Below are positions 1 to 8,457 of a DNA stretch of 64,000 bases, piece after piece. The translations under genes and the position numbers were made by a program. Source of the DNA: Streptomyces flavochromogenes (lineage in GTDB: Bacteria > Actinomycetota > Actinomycetes > Streptomycetales > Streptomycetaceae); assembly GCF_000717595.1 (NCBI RefSeq), contig NZ_JNZO01000018.1:380889-444888 (forward strand), read 5' to 3'. Below the pieces are notes generated by a model that did no database searches, was not told the origin of the DNA, and saw only the letters and a list, made by a program, of their open reading frames with translations. How positions within the stretch are numbered: the first letter of the stretch is position 1; each line of letters opens with the position of its first letter.

Positions 1-665
1 GCCTGCCGGGTGGTGGCCGGTTCGTCGATCGACATCGCCGCGGTGGAGTGGATCGCGATGGCCGAGAGGTGGTTCGCGACCATATCGTGCAGTTCGCGCG
101 CCATCCGGGCCCGCTCGGCGACGACGGCCTGGGTGCGGTCCATCTCGGCGAGCAGTGCGGTCTGCTCCGCGCGGAGCAGGGCGGCGTCGGTGGCCTGGCG
201 GTGATTGCGGACGATCGCTCCGGTCAGCGCGGGCAGGAACGAGATCATGCCGGTGATCAGGCCGACCACCAGAGCGATCGCGTTCTGCCACCAGACCAGG
301 AAGCCGATCGTCAGGCCGATCGTGATGAGCCCGGTCAGATACGGGATGCGCCGGGCGGCGGCGGCCGTCCCGTACAGCACGGCCGCGTAGACCAGGTCCG
401 TGAACATCAGCGCGGTCACGAGCGTGCCGTAGGTGAACTGGTCCGCCACGAGGGCGACCGTGCCCACGTTGAGGGCGGTCAACGGCCTCGTCCGGCGCAG
501 CGCCAGCATCGCGGTCATGACGAACAGCGGGATCAGGGTCGCCCAGCGCGCGGTGATCATCCGGTCGGTCTGGGTGTGCAGTCCGAAGGACCACATCAGC
601 AGACCGATGGCGAGGCCGCCGGCGGCCATGAGCAGGTCGAGGCGGTGCGGTCGGGGGAGTGTCAC
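1..665 (-). CDS. Sensor histidine kinase, N-terminal part (truncated by window edge)
   Basis: Only the first 221 codons are present; the gene continues beyond position 1. I read it from a GTG at 665; an in-frame GTG at 680 is the alternative, and neither has a strong ribosome site. Residues about 10-150 hold several hydrophobic segments, so it is a membrane sensor with almost no extracellular domain. The helix ERARMARELHDMVANHLSAI follows, with His193 as the expected phosphoacceptor; this is the HisKA_3 type of the NarL-associated kinases. The ATPase domain and any partner regulator lie outside the window. The family assignment is solid; the stimulus is unknown. Confidence 0.85.
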   Translation of the reverse strand, partial: MTLPRPHRLDLLMAAGGLAIGLLMWSFGLHTQTDRMITARWATLIPLFVMTAMLALRRTRPLTALNVGTVALVADQFTYGTLVTALMFTDLVYAAVLYGTAAAARRIPYLTGLITIGLTIGFLVWWQNAIALVVGLITGMISFLPALTGAIVRNHRQATDAALLRAEQTALLAEMDRTQAVVAERARMARELHDMVANHLSAIAIHSTAAMSIDEPATTRQ

Positions 666-745
666 GTTCCCATCCAACACGGCGCGCCCGCCCCGGGCCT
701 CGCCGTCCAGGCCGATCCGCTCCTCCGTCGAAGGATGTAGTCGCA

Positions 746-765
746 CGTCGTCATCGGCGACGACG
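746..765. promoter_or_regulatory. Inverted repeat between the divergent kinase and membrane-protein genes
   Basis: CGTCGTC at 746-752 and its exact complement GACGACG at 759-765 are separated by six bases, in the 152-bp gap between two divergent genes. It may be an operator or a small hairpin. Short GC palindromes arise by chance in this genome, so the call is weak. Confidence 0.25.
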
Positions 766-817
766 ATCCGGGCGGACCGCCGGGGGACGCTGAGGGGGTA
801 CCGAAAGGGGAACCGTC

Positions 818-1441
818 GTGATCGTCACGCTGATCGTCATCTGCGAGGTGGGCTTCTGGGTCCTGCTGGCAGCCGGCCTCGCCACCCGCTACCTCCTGAA
901 GATGCCCCGGACGGGTATCGCGCTGCTGCTCTGCGAGCCGCTCCTGGAGGTTCTCCTCCTCGTCGTCACCGCGATCGATCTCAAGAACGGCGCCGACCCC
1001 AGCTGGAAGCACGGTCTCGCCGCCCTCTACATCGGCTACACCGTCGGCCACGGCCACCGCACCGTGAAGTGGCTCGACGGCCACGCCGCCCACCGCTTCG
1101 GCGGCGCGCCCCGGCCCCCGAAGCCGCCGCAGTACGGGATGGCCCGCGCCCGCCACGAGGGCAAGGTCTGGCTCGGCTCGGTCACGGCGGCGGCCGTCGC
1201 CTCGGGGCTGCTGCTCCTGGCCGCCCTGTACGTCGGCGACGACGGGAACACCGACAGTCTCCACGGCTGGATCTTCGTCGCCTGGCGGGCGGCGGGCATC
1301 CACGGCCTGATCGCGCTCAGCTACGCGATCTGGCCGCGGAAGGCCCCTGGGGGAGAGGTCTCAGCGGTCCCCGCCCGGGACCCACAGCACGTCCCCGACC
1401 TCCTTGTTCGCCGTCCGGGCAAGGATGAAGAGCAGGTCTGA
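818..1441 (+). CDS. Conserved membrane protein of unknown function
   Basis: A 207-residue protein starting at GTG 818, seven bases after AAAGGGG. Hydrophobic segments lie near residues 1-25, 33-52 and 125-145, and a fourth weaker one near 155-175; a basic, Pro-rich loop (about 90-120) lies between. I recognise no enzymatic motif. The last 27 codons overlap the 3' end of the convergent adenosyltransferase gene by 81 bp. The tail after residue 170 (Asp, Arg and Pro rich) looks unlike the rest, so a recent loss of an earlier stop is possible. It diverges from the kinase at 1-665 and may be expressed separately. Confidence 0.6.
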   Translation: MIVTLIVICEVGFWVLLAAGLATRYLLKMPRTGIALLLCEPLLEVLLLVVTAIDLKNGADPSWKHGLAALYIGYTVGHGHRTVKWLDGHAAHRFGGAPRPPKPPQYGMARARHEGKVWLGSVTAAAVASGLLLLAALYVGDDGNTDSLHGWIFVAWRAAGIHGLIALSYAIWPRKAPGGEVSAVPARDPQHVPDLLVRRPGKDEEQV

Positions 1442-1933
1442 GAGGCGGTTGAGGTACGTGGCGGTCAGGGCGTTCATCGTCTCGCCGTGCGCCTCCAGGG
1501 CCGCCCAGGTCGAGCGCTCCGCCCGCCGGACCACCGTGCACGCCTGGTGCAGCAGCGCCGCCCCGGGCGTGCCGCCCGGCAGGATGAAGGAGCGCAGCTT
1601 GTCGAGCTGCTCCAGGAAGAGGTCGCAGTCGGCCTCCAGCTTGTCGACGTACGACTGCTCGACCCGCAGCGGCGGGTACTTCGGGTCCTCGACCACCGGA
1701 GTGCAGAGGTCGGCGCCCACGTCGAACAGGTCGTTCTGCACCCGGACGAGGACCTTCACGACCTCCCCGTCGAGCTGCCCGAGGGCGATCGCCGTACCGA
1801 TGGCGGCGTTGGCCTCGTTGGCGTCGGCGTAGGCCGAGATCCGCAGATCCGTCTTGGCGGTCCTGCTCATGTCGCCGAGCGCCGTGGTGCCCTGGTCGCC
1901 GGTACGGGTGTAGATGCGTGTCAGATTGACCAT
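1361..1933 (-). CDS. Cob(I)alamin adenosyltransferase, PduO type
   Basis: Transfers adenosyl from ATP to cob(I)alamin, making the coenzyme used by acyl-CoA mutases such as the icmA product in this window. The 190-residue length is normal for the PduO family. The N-terminal ATP motif YTRTGDQGTTAL (about residues 8-19), the RRAER helix and the C-terminal LNRLSDLLFILAR signature are all present. It lies 13 bp downstream of the ABC permease gene on the same strand, so it may be read from the exporter promoter as well as its own. Its 3' end overlaps the convergent membrane-protein gene. Confidence 0.93.
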   Translation of the reverse strand: MVNLTRIYTRTGDQGTTALGDMSRTAKTDLRISAYADANEANAAIGTAIALGQLDGEVVKVLVRVQNDLFDVGADLCTPVVEDPKYPPLRVEQSYVDKLEADCDLFLEQLDKLRSFILPGGTPGAALLHQACTVVRRAERSTWAALEAHGETMNALTATYLNRLSDLLFILARTANKEVGDVLWVPGGDR

Positions 1934-1946
1934 GGGACCAGCCTAG

Positions 1947-2696
1947 TTAGGCGATGGCCTTCTGGAACGTCCGTGTGCCGACCGTCACGGCGAGCGCCGC
2001 GACGCCTAGGGCGACGAGCACTCCGTACAGCAGCGTCGGTGTCGTGTAGTGCCCGACGTACGCCTCCCGGACCGCGTCCACCAGATGGCGGAACGGCATC
2101 AGGCGGGAGAGGGCGTCCAGCCAGCCGGGGGCGAGGGTCATCGGCAGCATCAGGCCCGACAGCAGCATCGCCGGCATCGCGAGCGTGTTGATCGCGGGTC
2201 CGAACTCCTGCGGGGTCCGCAGCTTCAGGGCGAGCGCGTACGACAGGGAGGCCAGGGCCACCGAGAGCAGCGCGACGAAGCCGAAGCCGATCAGGATGCC
2301 GGCGAGCGGCGCCCTGAGGCCCATCGGCAGGGCGATCAGGACGAGCAGTGCCGCCTGGAAGACGAAGAGGGCGGCGTCCCGCAGGACCCGGCCGAGCAGC
2401 AGGGCGAGCCGGCTCACCGGGGTGACCCGCATCCGGTCGAACACGCCCCAGTTCTTCTCCATGATGATCGAGAAGCCGGCGAACGAGGCGCCGAAGAGCC
2501 CCAGTTGGAGCAGGAGTCCGGGGACGAGGATCTGCCAGGAGTCGCCCTCGGTGCCGAGCGGCAGCCCGGTGAGCAGCGGCCCGAAGAGCAGCAGGTAGAG
2601 CAGCGGCATCAGGGCGCCGAAGAAGATCTGGAACGGGGAGCGCAGGGTCTGGCGGGCGTAGCGATCGAAGAGGAGCGCGGTGTCGTGGAGAAGCAT
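1947..2696 (-). CDS. ABC-2 type exporter permease (DrrB-like)
   Basis: A 249-residue membrane subunit with six hydrophobic segments and the usual ABC-2 layout: a cytoplasmic N-terminus (YARQTLRSPFQIFFGALMP), a central EKNWGVFDRMRVTPVSR loop and a C-terminal segment before the final helix. The ATG at 2696 is chosen because family similarity begins there; the frame stays open upstream only because of GC bias. It follows the ATPase gene at 2732-3505 by 35 bp and forms an exporter with it. The substrate is unknown; relatives export drugs or lipids. Confidence 0.88.
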   Translation of the reverse strand: MLLHDTALLFDRYARQTLRSPFQIFFGALMPLLYLLLFGPLLTGLPLGTEGDSWQILVPGLLLQLGLFGASFAGFSIIMEKNWGVFDRMRVTPVSRLALLLGRVLRDAALFVFQAALLVLIALPMGLRAPLAGILIGFGFVALLSVALASLSYALALKLRTPQEFGPAINTLAMPAMLLSGLMLPMTLAPGWLDALSRLMPFRHLVDAVREAYVGHYTTPTLLYGVLVALGVAALAVTVGTRTFQKAIA

Positions 2697-2731
2697 CGGA
2701 TGTCCTGAGGACGTGAGGGGACCGGGAGGTC

Positions 2732-3505
<774 letters not shown>

Positions 3506-3527
3506 GGCGACTACAAAAACAGAGTCA

Positions 3528-3592
3528 CTGAAATTTTGCAACGCCTCCAAAATTTCAGCGCAGGCAAGATTGGTGAGGTGCTGAAATTTCAG
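3528..3592. promoter_or_regulatory. TetR operator cluster between exporter and regulator
   Basis: CTGAAATTTTG at 3528-3538 faces its exact complement CAAAATTTCAG at 3548-3558. A third copy of the half-site forms the self-palindrome CTGAAATTTCAG at 3581-3592, eleven bases before the TetR start. These AT-rich boxes stand out in a GC-rich genome and sit between divergent genes, as expected of sites bound by the adjacent TetR protein to control both itself and the exporter. Binding is inferred. Confidence 0.75.
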
Positions 3593-3602
3593 GGAGCCTA
3601 GG

Positions 3603-4250
3603 ATGAGGGGCATGGCCGAGGGACTCAGGGAACGCAAGAAGCGCGAGACGAAGCAGCGGATCTCGGACATCGCGACCGGGCTCTTCCTGGAGCGCGGCTT
3701 CGTCCATGTGACCGTCGCGGACGTCGCCGAGGCGGCGGACGTGTCCGTCAACACGGTGTACAACTACTTCCCGGCCAAGGAGGACCTCTTCCTCGACCGG
3801 ATGGACGGCGTCACCCAGCGCCTCGCCCGCGCGATCCGCGGCCGCGACCGGGGGGAGTCCGCCGCGCGGGCCGTCCTGCGCGAACTCCGCCAGGACATCG
3901 GGGCCGTATCACCCGCGTACGGACTCATGGACGGCTTCGACGCCTTCATGAACGTCATCGAGCACGCCCCCACCCTCAAGGCCCGGCTCTTCCACGTCCA
4001 GCAGCAGGTCCACGACGCCGTCGTCACCACCCTCCGCGAGGAGACCGGCGCCGCCGCCGAGGACCCGCTGCCGCTGCTCGTCGGCGGACAGCTCGCCTGG
4101 ATCGAGAGCACCGTCGTCGGCTACATCACCCGCGCGATGACCACCGGGGGCAGGGCGACCGCCGTCTCCCGCGAAGCGCTCGTGCTCCTCGACGAGATCG
4201 AGGAGCTGCTGAGCGAGAAGGTGCTGGACTACGCGGTACGCGAGGGCTGA
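3603..4250 (+). CDS. TetR-family transcriptional regulator
   Basis: A 215-residue repressor. The N-terminal helix-turn-helix is clear: residues about 10-55 include KQRISDIATGLFLERGF and VNTVYNYFPAKEDLF. The start at 3603 has GGGAG six bases upstream; an internal ATG at 3612 has almost no spacing from a ribosome site. The C-terminal ligand domain has no recognisable signature. It is divergent from the exporter pair at 1947-3505, with palindromic sites between, so it probably represses the exporter until a ligand binds. It converges with the cysteine desulfurase gene. Confidence 0.92.
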   Translation: MRGMAEGLRERKKRETKQRISDIATGLFLERGFVHVTVADVAEAADVSVNTVYNYFPAKEDLFLDRMDGVTQRLARAIRGRDRGESAARAVLRELRQDIGAVSPAYGLMDGFDAFMNVIEHAPTLKARLFHVQQQVHDAVVTTLREETGAAAEDPLPLLVGGQLAWIESTVVGYITRAMTTGGRATAVSREALVLLDEIEELLSEKVLDYAVREG

Positions 4251-4311
4251 CGGGGGCACCGCGCCCCGGGCGACGCCGGCGCCGCGGTCCGGGGACGGCG
4301 AGGGCCCCCGG

Positions 4312-5460
4312 TCAGGCCGAGCGCGCCGGCTCACGGGCGGCCACCGCCGCCAGCGCGCGGGCGGCGGTGGCCGCGTCCGCCTCCGTCGTGAAGCGGCCGA
4401 ACGAGATCCGGACACTGCCCCGGATCCGCTCCGGCGCAAGCCCGATCGCCCGCAGCACGTGCGAGGGCTCCTGGGCCGAGCTGTTGCACGCCGACCCCGT
4501 CGAGACCGCCAGATCCGCGACCTCGAGGAGCAGCTGCTGCGCGTCCACGCCCGGGAAGGACAGGTTGACGGCGTGCGGCAGGAAACCCGGGCCCGTACCG
4601 CTGTTGAGCACGTACGGGACGAGATCCGCGAGCTCGGACAGGAACCGCGCCCGCAGCCCCGCGAGCCGTACCGCCTCCGCCTCCCGGCCCGTCGCGAGGA
4701 CCCCGACGGCCGCGCCCAGCCCGATGACCGCCGCCGTGTTGAGGGTGCCCGCGCGCAGCCCGCGCTCCTGACCGCCGCCGTGCAGCAGCGGCACCAGCGG
4801 CGCCCGGTCCGAGAGCCGATTGGCGACGTACAGCACGCCGACGCCCTTGGGGCCGTAGATCTTGTGCCCGGAGAACGTCAGCAGATCGACGCCGAGCGCC
4901 GCCACGTCCACCGGCAGCGAGCCCACGCCCTGGGTCGCGTCGCAGTGCAGCGGGACCCCCGCCGCCCGGGTCAGCGCGCCGATCTCGGCGACCGGCTGGA
5001 CGGTGGCGACCTCGTTGTTCGCGAGCATCACCGAGACCAGCGCGGTGTCCGGCCGTAACGCCGCCGCCACCTGCCCCGGATCGACCCGGCCCTCCTCGTC
5101 GACCGGCAGTACCGTCACCTCGTGCCCCGCCTCCCGCAGCGAACGGCAGGTGTCGAGCACGGACTTGTGCTCCACCGCCGTCGTCACCACATGGCGGGCC
5201 GCGCCGGGCCGAACGACCCCCTTGATCGCGAGGTTGTTGCCCTCCGTCGCGCCGGAGGTGAAGCAGATCTCGCTGCGCCCCGCCCCGATGAACCGGGCGA
5301 CCGCCCCGCGCGCCCGCTCGACCTCCCGGAAGGCGCGGATGCCGGCGGCGTGAGGACTGGACGGGTTGGCGTAGCAGTGGGTGGCGGCGAAGGTCATCGC
5401 CTCGGCGACCGCCGGGTCCATCGGGGTGGTCGCCTGGTGGTCGAGATAGATCGTGGCCAT
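4312..5460 (-). CDS. iscS: Cysteine desulfurase, class V aminotransferase family
   Basis: Removes sulfur from L-cysteine as a persulfide for iron-sulfur clusters and thionucleosides; PLP enzyme, 382 residues, normal length. SGHKIYGPKG carries the PLP lysine (Lys200), HCDATQGVG the cofactor Asp and Gln, and VSTGSACNSS the sulfur-accepting Cys325. It is the last gene of a co-directional group with an unknown protein (49 bp upstream) and an EamA exporter. Leu135 is encoded by TTA (5056-5058), a codon read in Streptomyces only by the bldA tRNA, so full-length enzyme may depend on development. No scaffold or thiouridylase gene is adjacent, unlike many iscS loci. The symbol is by family resemblance. 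Confidence 0.93.
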   Translation of the reverse strand: MATIYLDHQATTPMDPAVAEAMTFAATHCYANPSSPHAAGIRAFREVERARGAVARFIGAGRSEICFTSGATEGNNLAIKGVVRPGAARHVVTTAVEHKSVLDTCRSLREAGHEVTVLPVDEEGRVDPGQVAAALRPDTALVSVMLANNEVATVQPVAEIGALTRAAGVPLHCDATQGVGSLPVDVAALGVDLLTFSGHKIYGPKGVGVLYVANRLSDRAPLVPLLHGGGQERGLRAGTLNTAAVIGLGAAVGVLATGREAEAVRLAGLRARFLSELADLVPYVLNSGTGPGFLPHAVNLSFPGVDAQQLLLEVADLAVSTGSACNSSAQEPSHVLRAIGLAPERIRGSVRISFGRFTTEADAATAARALAAVAAREPARSA

Positions 5461-5509
5461 GCCGGTTCTCCCTCTTCCGTTCGGACGGGTGATCGGAGGT
5501 GAAGGGGCG

Positions 5510-6277
5510 TCAGAAGTCGTACGCCGTGTAGGTCAGGGCCAGTGGATCGACGCAGGAGGGGTCGGCGAAGACGAGGACGATCTCCTCCTCGGGCGTGCCG
5601 TGCGTGCGGAGGTAGATCTCCGCGCCCTTGGTCACCTTGTCGCGGTCGGCGAGCGAGTTGATGTCGACGACATGGCGGTGCGCGCAGTCGGGGAAGGCCC
5701 GCCGCAGCCGGGCGAAGTAGCGGGCGAAGTACTCGGCGACGATCAACGGGCAGCGCGGTACGACATGGCCGTCCGTGACGACCCCGGCCAGCACCTTCTC
5801 GTACTGGCGGGAGCGGAAGACGATCTCGTCGCCCTCGCGGGTGAACAGCGGCCGGGCCGCCGGGTCGCGCAGCCACCGCTTCATCGAACGGGCCGCGCGA
5901 TTGCGCAGGTTCCGCTCACGGGTGACGGTGAACGAGATCCCGGCCCCGGCGGCCGAGGCGGTGAGCGGGGAGAGGTCGATCCCGGCGGGGCCGGCGGCGG
6001 CCGGCAGCGCACAGACGTCGGTGGCACAGGACATCCCGAGGTCGTTGACGATGACGTCGTAGAGCACCTTGTTGCCGCGGTGCAGCCGGCGGGCGGCCGC
6101 GCCGGTCTCCTGGGCGAGGGCGAAGGAGTTGAGCGAGAAGGCGCCGATGCCGGCGGCCGTGTCGAAGTAGCCGCCCGCGACGAGGACCGCCGAGCGGGAG
6201 GTCGTGGAGACGGTCTCCAGGAGGGGCGCGACGCGGTCCGTGACCTGGGGGCTCCAGGTGCTGGTGGTGTGGGTCAT
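5510..6277 (-). CDS. Unknown protein coupled to an EamA exporter and cysteine desulfurase
   Basis: A 255-residue protein I do not recognise. The ATG at 6277 overlaps the stop of the upstream exporter gene in ATGA, so the two are translationally coupled; GGAG lies about ten bases before it. It is mostly soluble. A central stretch, DLGMSCATDVCALPAAAG, has two cysteines, followed by a basic RNLRNRAARSMKRWLRD helix, and a third Cys is in PRCPLIV. The C-terminal part (HVVDINSLADRDKVTKGAEI) looks like a folded alpha/beta domain. Its position beside a cysteine desulfurase makes a sulfur or metal role worth testing, but the sequence alone does not show one. Confidence 0.7.
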   Translation of the reverse strand: MTHTTSTWSPQVTDRVAPLLETVSTTSRSAVLVAGGYFDTAAGIGAFSLNSFALAQETGAAARRLHRGNKVLYDVIVNDLGMSCATDVCALPAAAGPAGIDLSPLTASAAGAGISFTVTRERNLRNRAARSMKRWLRDPAARPLFTREGDEIVFRSRQYEKVLAGVVTDGHVVPRCPLIVAEYFARYFARLRRAFPDCAHRHVVDINSLADRDKVTKGAEIYLRTHGTPEEEIVLVFADPSCVDPLALTYTAYDF

Positions 6278-7260
6278 GGGTGCACTCCGTTCTTCCGGGA
6301 GGGGGATCGATCGGACGGTGCGGGGGAGGTGCCGGGCGGCTCGGGCGGGGGGTCCGGGGCCGGGTCGGACGTGCCCGGTGACGTGCCGGGCGGCGCGGCC
6401 TCCTTGTCCGGGGCGCCCGCGGCCAGGCCCGTGCCGAGGGCCGCGCCCACCACGCAGAGCACGGCCGCCCACTGGAGCCACGTCAGGTGCTCGCCGAGCA
6501 GCGCGAGGCCCACCAGGGCCGCGATCACCGGCTCCACCGTCGAGAGGACGGCGAAGACCCGCGGAGGCATCCGCCGCAGCGCGGCGAACTCCAGCGAGAA
6601 CGGCACCACCGTCGTGAGCACGGCCACCGCGAGCGCGGCCCCCAGTACCCCCGGTTCGAGCAGGACGTCCGCGGGGGGCAGCCCGAGGGCCGGGGCGGCG
6701 GGCAGGGCGAGCGCGGCCGCCACGGTGAGGCCGAGGGCCAGGCCCGAGCCGCCGGGGACGGCCCTGCCGACCCGGGCGCCGAGCAGGATGTACGCGGTGA
6801 GGGCCGCTCCGGTGAGCAGGCTCGCGGCCAGACCGACCGGGTCGTCCATGCCCTTCGTGCCGCCGAGGACGAGCAGGCCGGCCCCGGCGAGCGCCACCCG
6901 GACCCGGTCGAGGGCGCGCCGCGAGGTGACGGCGGCGAGCAGCAGCGGTCCGCTGAACTCCAGCGTCACCACCACGCCGAGGGGGAGCCGTGAGGTCGCC
7001 TCGTAGAACGAGAACTGCATCACGGCGAACACGGCCCCGTACGGCAGCAGCAGTCGGCCGTGGGTGCGGAGCAGGCGGGGCGCGGGCCGGGAGAACAGGC
7101 AGAGCAGGGTGGCGGCGATGAGCAGCCGTAACAGGGTGGCGCCGGCCGGGCCGGTCTCCTCGAAGAGCCGCTTCGCGAACGCGGAGCCGAACTGGAGGCT
7201 GATCATGCCGGTCAGCAGGAGCAGCGGCGCGGGGACGGTCCCCGGGGCGTACGGGCGCAT
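6274..7260 (-). CDS. EamA-family (DMT) transporter
   Basis: A 328-residue drug/metabolite exporter with ten hydrophobic segments arranged as two EamA repeats; the second ends in FAVLSTVEPVIAALVGLALLG, the usual hallmark. A Pro/Ser-rich cytoplasmic tail of about 45 residues follows the last helix. I start at ATG 7260, preceded by GGGGAGGAG at good spacing; an in-frame ATG at 7311 would put the operator inside the gene. Codon 44 is TTA (7129-7131). The stop overlaps the next start. A CsoR-like palindrome lies 52 bp upstream, suggesting metal-responsive control. The substrate is unknown; amino-acid-like compounds are common for this family. Confidence 0.88.
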   Translation of the reverse strand: MRPYAPGTVPAPLLLLTGMISLQFGSAFAKRLFEETGPAGATLLRLLIAATLLCLFSRPAPRLLRTHGRLLLPYGAVFAVMQFSFYEATSRLPLGVVVTLEFSGPLLLAAVTSRRALDRVRVALAGAGLLVLGGTKGMDDPVGLAASLLTGAALTAYILLGARVGRAVPGGSGLALGLTVAAALALPAAPALGLPPADVLLEPGVLGAALAVAVLTTVVPFSLEFAALRRMPPRVFAVLSTVEPVIAALVGLALLGEHLTWLQWAAVLCVVGAALGTGLAAGAPDKEAAPPGTSPGTSDPAPDPPPEPPGTSPAPSDRSPSRKNGVHP

Positions 7261-7311
7261 GACGGCGGCTCCTCCCCGTGCGGCGGCAGTCGGACAAGTG
7301 CGCTCGACCAT

Positions 7312-7328
7312 ATACCCCCCGAGGGTAT
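7312..7328. promoter_or_regulatory. CsoR-like operator upstream of the EamA cluster
   Basis: ATACCC (7312-7317) and GGGTAT (7323-7328) form a perfect inverted repeat with a five-base spacer. TACCC-N5-GGGTA is the operator pattern known for the copper-sensing repressor CsoR and its relatives. It sits just upstream of the exporter start, at a promoter position. No csoR gene is in the window, so the regulator would act in trans. Confidence 0.55.
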
Positions 7329-7482
7329 GTCGCGACCGTGGAGGTGCCCGAACGGGGTGGTGCGAGTGTGACGTCCGTCAAACAGGGCGTGACGCGCATT
7401 ACTTCACGGTCACACGACGGCTCCCGACCGCTAATCTCCGCCGGAGAGCCAGAAGTGAACAGGCGTTAAGGGGTGGAACATC

Positions 7483-8331
7483 GTGGCCAGGAAGCTCGCC
7501 GTCATCGGGGCCGGACTCATGGGATCCGGCATCGCACAGGTCTCGGCACAGGCGGGCTGGGACGTCGTCCTGCGTGACGTCACCGACGCCGCCCTCACCC
7601 GGGGAACCGACGGCATCAAGGCGTCGTACGACCGGTTCGTCGCGAAGGGCAAGCTGGACGCCGCCGACGCCGAGGCCGCGCTCGGCCGCATCACCGCCAC
7701 CACCGAGCTCGAGGCCGTCGCCGACGCCGACATCGTCGTCGAGGCCGTCTTCGAGAACCTCGACGTCAAGCACGAGATCTTCCGCTCGCTCGACAAGGTC
7801 GTCAAGGACGGCGCGGTCCTCGCCTCCAACACCTCCGCGATCCCGATCACCAAGATCGCCGCGGTGACCGGGCGCCCCGAGTCCGTCGTCGGCGTCCACT
7901 TCTTCTCGCCGGTCCCGATGATGCAGCTCGTCGAGCTCGTCCGCGGTTACAAGACCAGCGACGAGACCCTCGCCGCCGCCCGGGAGTTCGCCGAGTCCGT
8001 CGGCAAGACCTGCATCGTCGTCAACCGCGACGTCGCCGGTTTCGTCACCACCCGCCTCATCTCGGCCCTCGTCGTCGAGGCCGCCAAGCTCCACGAGTCG
8101 GGCGTCGCCACCGCCGAGGACATCGACATCGCCTGCAAGCTCGGCTTCGGCCACGCGATGGGCCCGCTCGCCACCGCCGACCTCACCGGCATCGACATCC
8201 TGGTGAACGCGGCCAACAACATCTACACCGAGTCCCAGGACGAGAAGTTCGCGGTGCCCGAAGCGATGCGCCGGATGGTGGACGCGGGTGACATCGGCCG
8301 CAAGAGCGGGCAGGGCTTCTACGAGTACTGA
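7483..8331 (+). CDS. 3-hydroxybutyryl-CoA dehydrogenase
   Basis: Oxidises or reduces 3-hydroxyacyl-CoA / acetoacetyl-CoA with NAD(P); 282 residues, the usual length of the stand-alone enzyme. The Rossmann motif GAGLMGSGIAQ is at residues 9-19. Ser118, His139 (GVHFFSPVPMM) and Glu151 match the catalytic Ser, His and Glu. The C-terminal domain ends in GDIGRKSGQGFYEY. GTG start at 7483 after AAGGGGTGG. With the thiolase at 24909 it could supply or consume acetoacetyl-CoA, for butyrate-type or ethylmalonyl-CoA metabolism. Followed by a separate STAS gene. Confidence 0.95.
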   Translation: MARKLAVIGAGLMGSGIAQVSAQAGWDVVLRDVTDAALTRGTDGIKASYDRFVAKGKLDAADAEAALGRITATTELEAVADADIVVEAVFENLDVKHEIFRSLDKVVKDGAVLASNTSAIPITKIAAVTGRPESVVGVHFFSPVPMMQLVELVRGYKTSDETLAAAREFAESVGKTCIVVNRDVAGFVTTRLISALVVEAAKLHESGVATAEDIDIACKLGFGHAMGPLATADLTGIDILVNAANNIYTESQDEKFAVPEAMRRMVDAGDIGRKSGQGFYEY

Positions 8332-8351
8332 GCCGTACCCGCCACCCCGCC

Positions 8352-8367
8352 TCACCCCGTGGGGTGA
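8352..8367. terminator. Short hairpin after the dehydrogenase gene
   Basis: TCACCCC (8352-8358) and GGGGTGA (8361-8367) form a perfect inverted repeat 20 bp after the stop codon. It may end transcription or act as an operator for the next gene; there is no T-run. Confidence 0.4.
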
Positions 8368-8457
8368 ATTTCGGTATCGGTTCGCTGACAAGGCGCAACG
8401 TATCTGCCGGTGCGGCAGTCAGTTGTTGCGAAGACGGAGCACTCTCGGGGAGCGCAT

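Noticed and set aside
7278..7469. Small 63-codon open frame between the EamA and dehydrogenase genes
   Set aside because: It covers the CsoR-like operator and promoter region and has no recognisable ribosome site or sequence feature.
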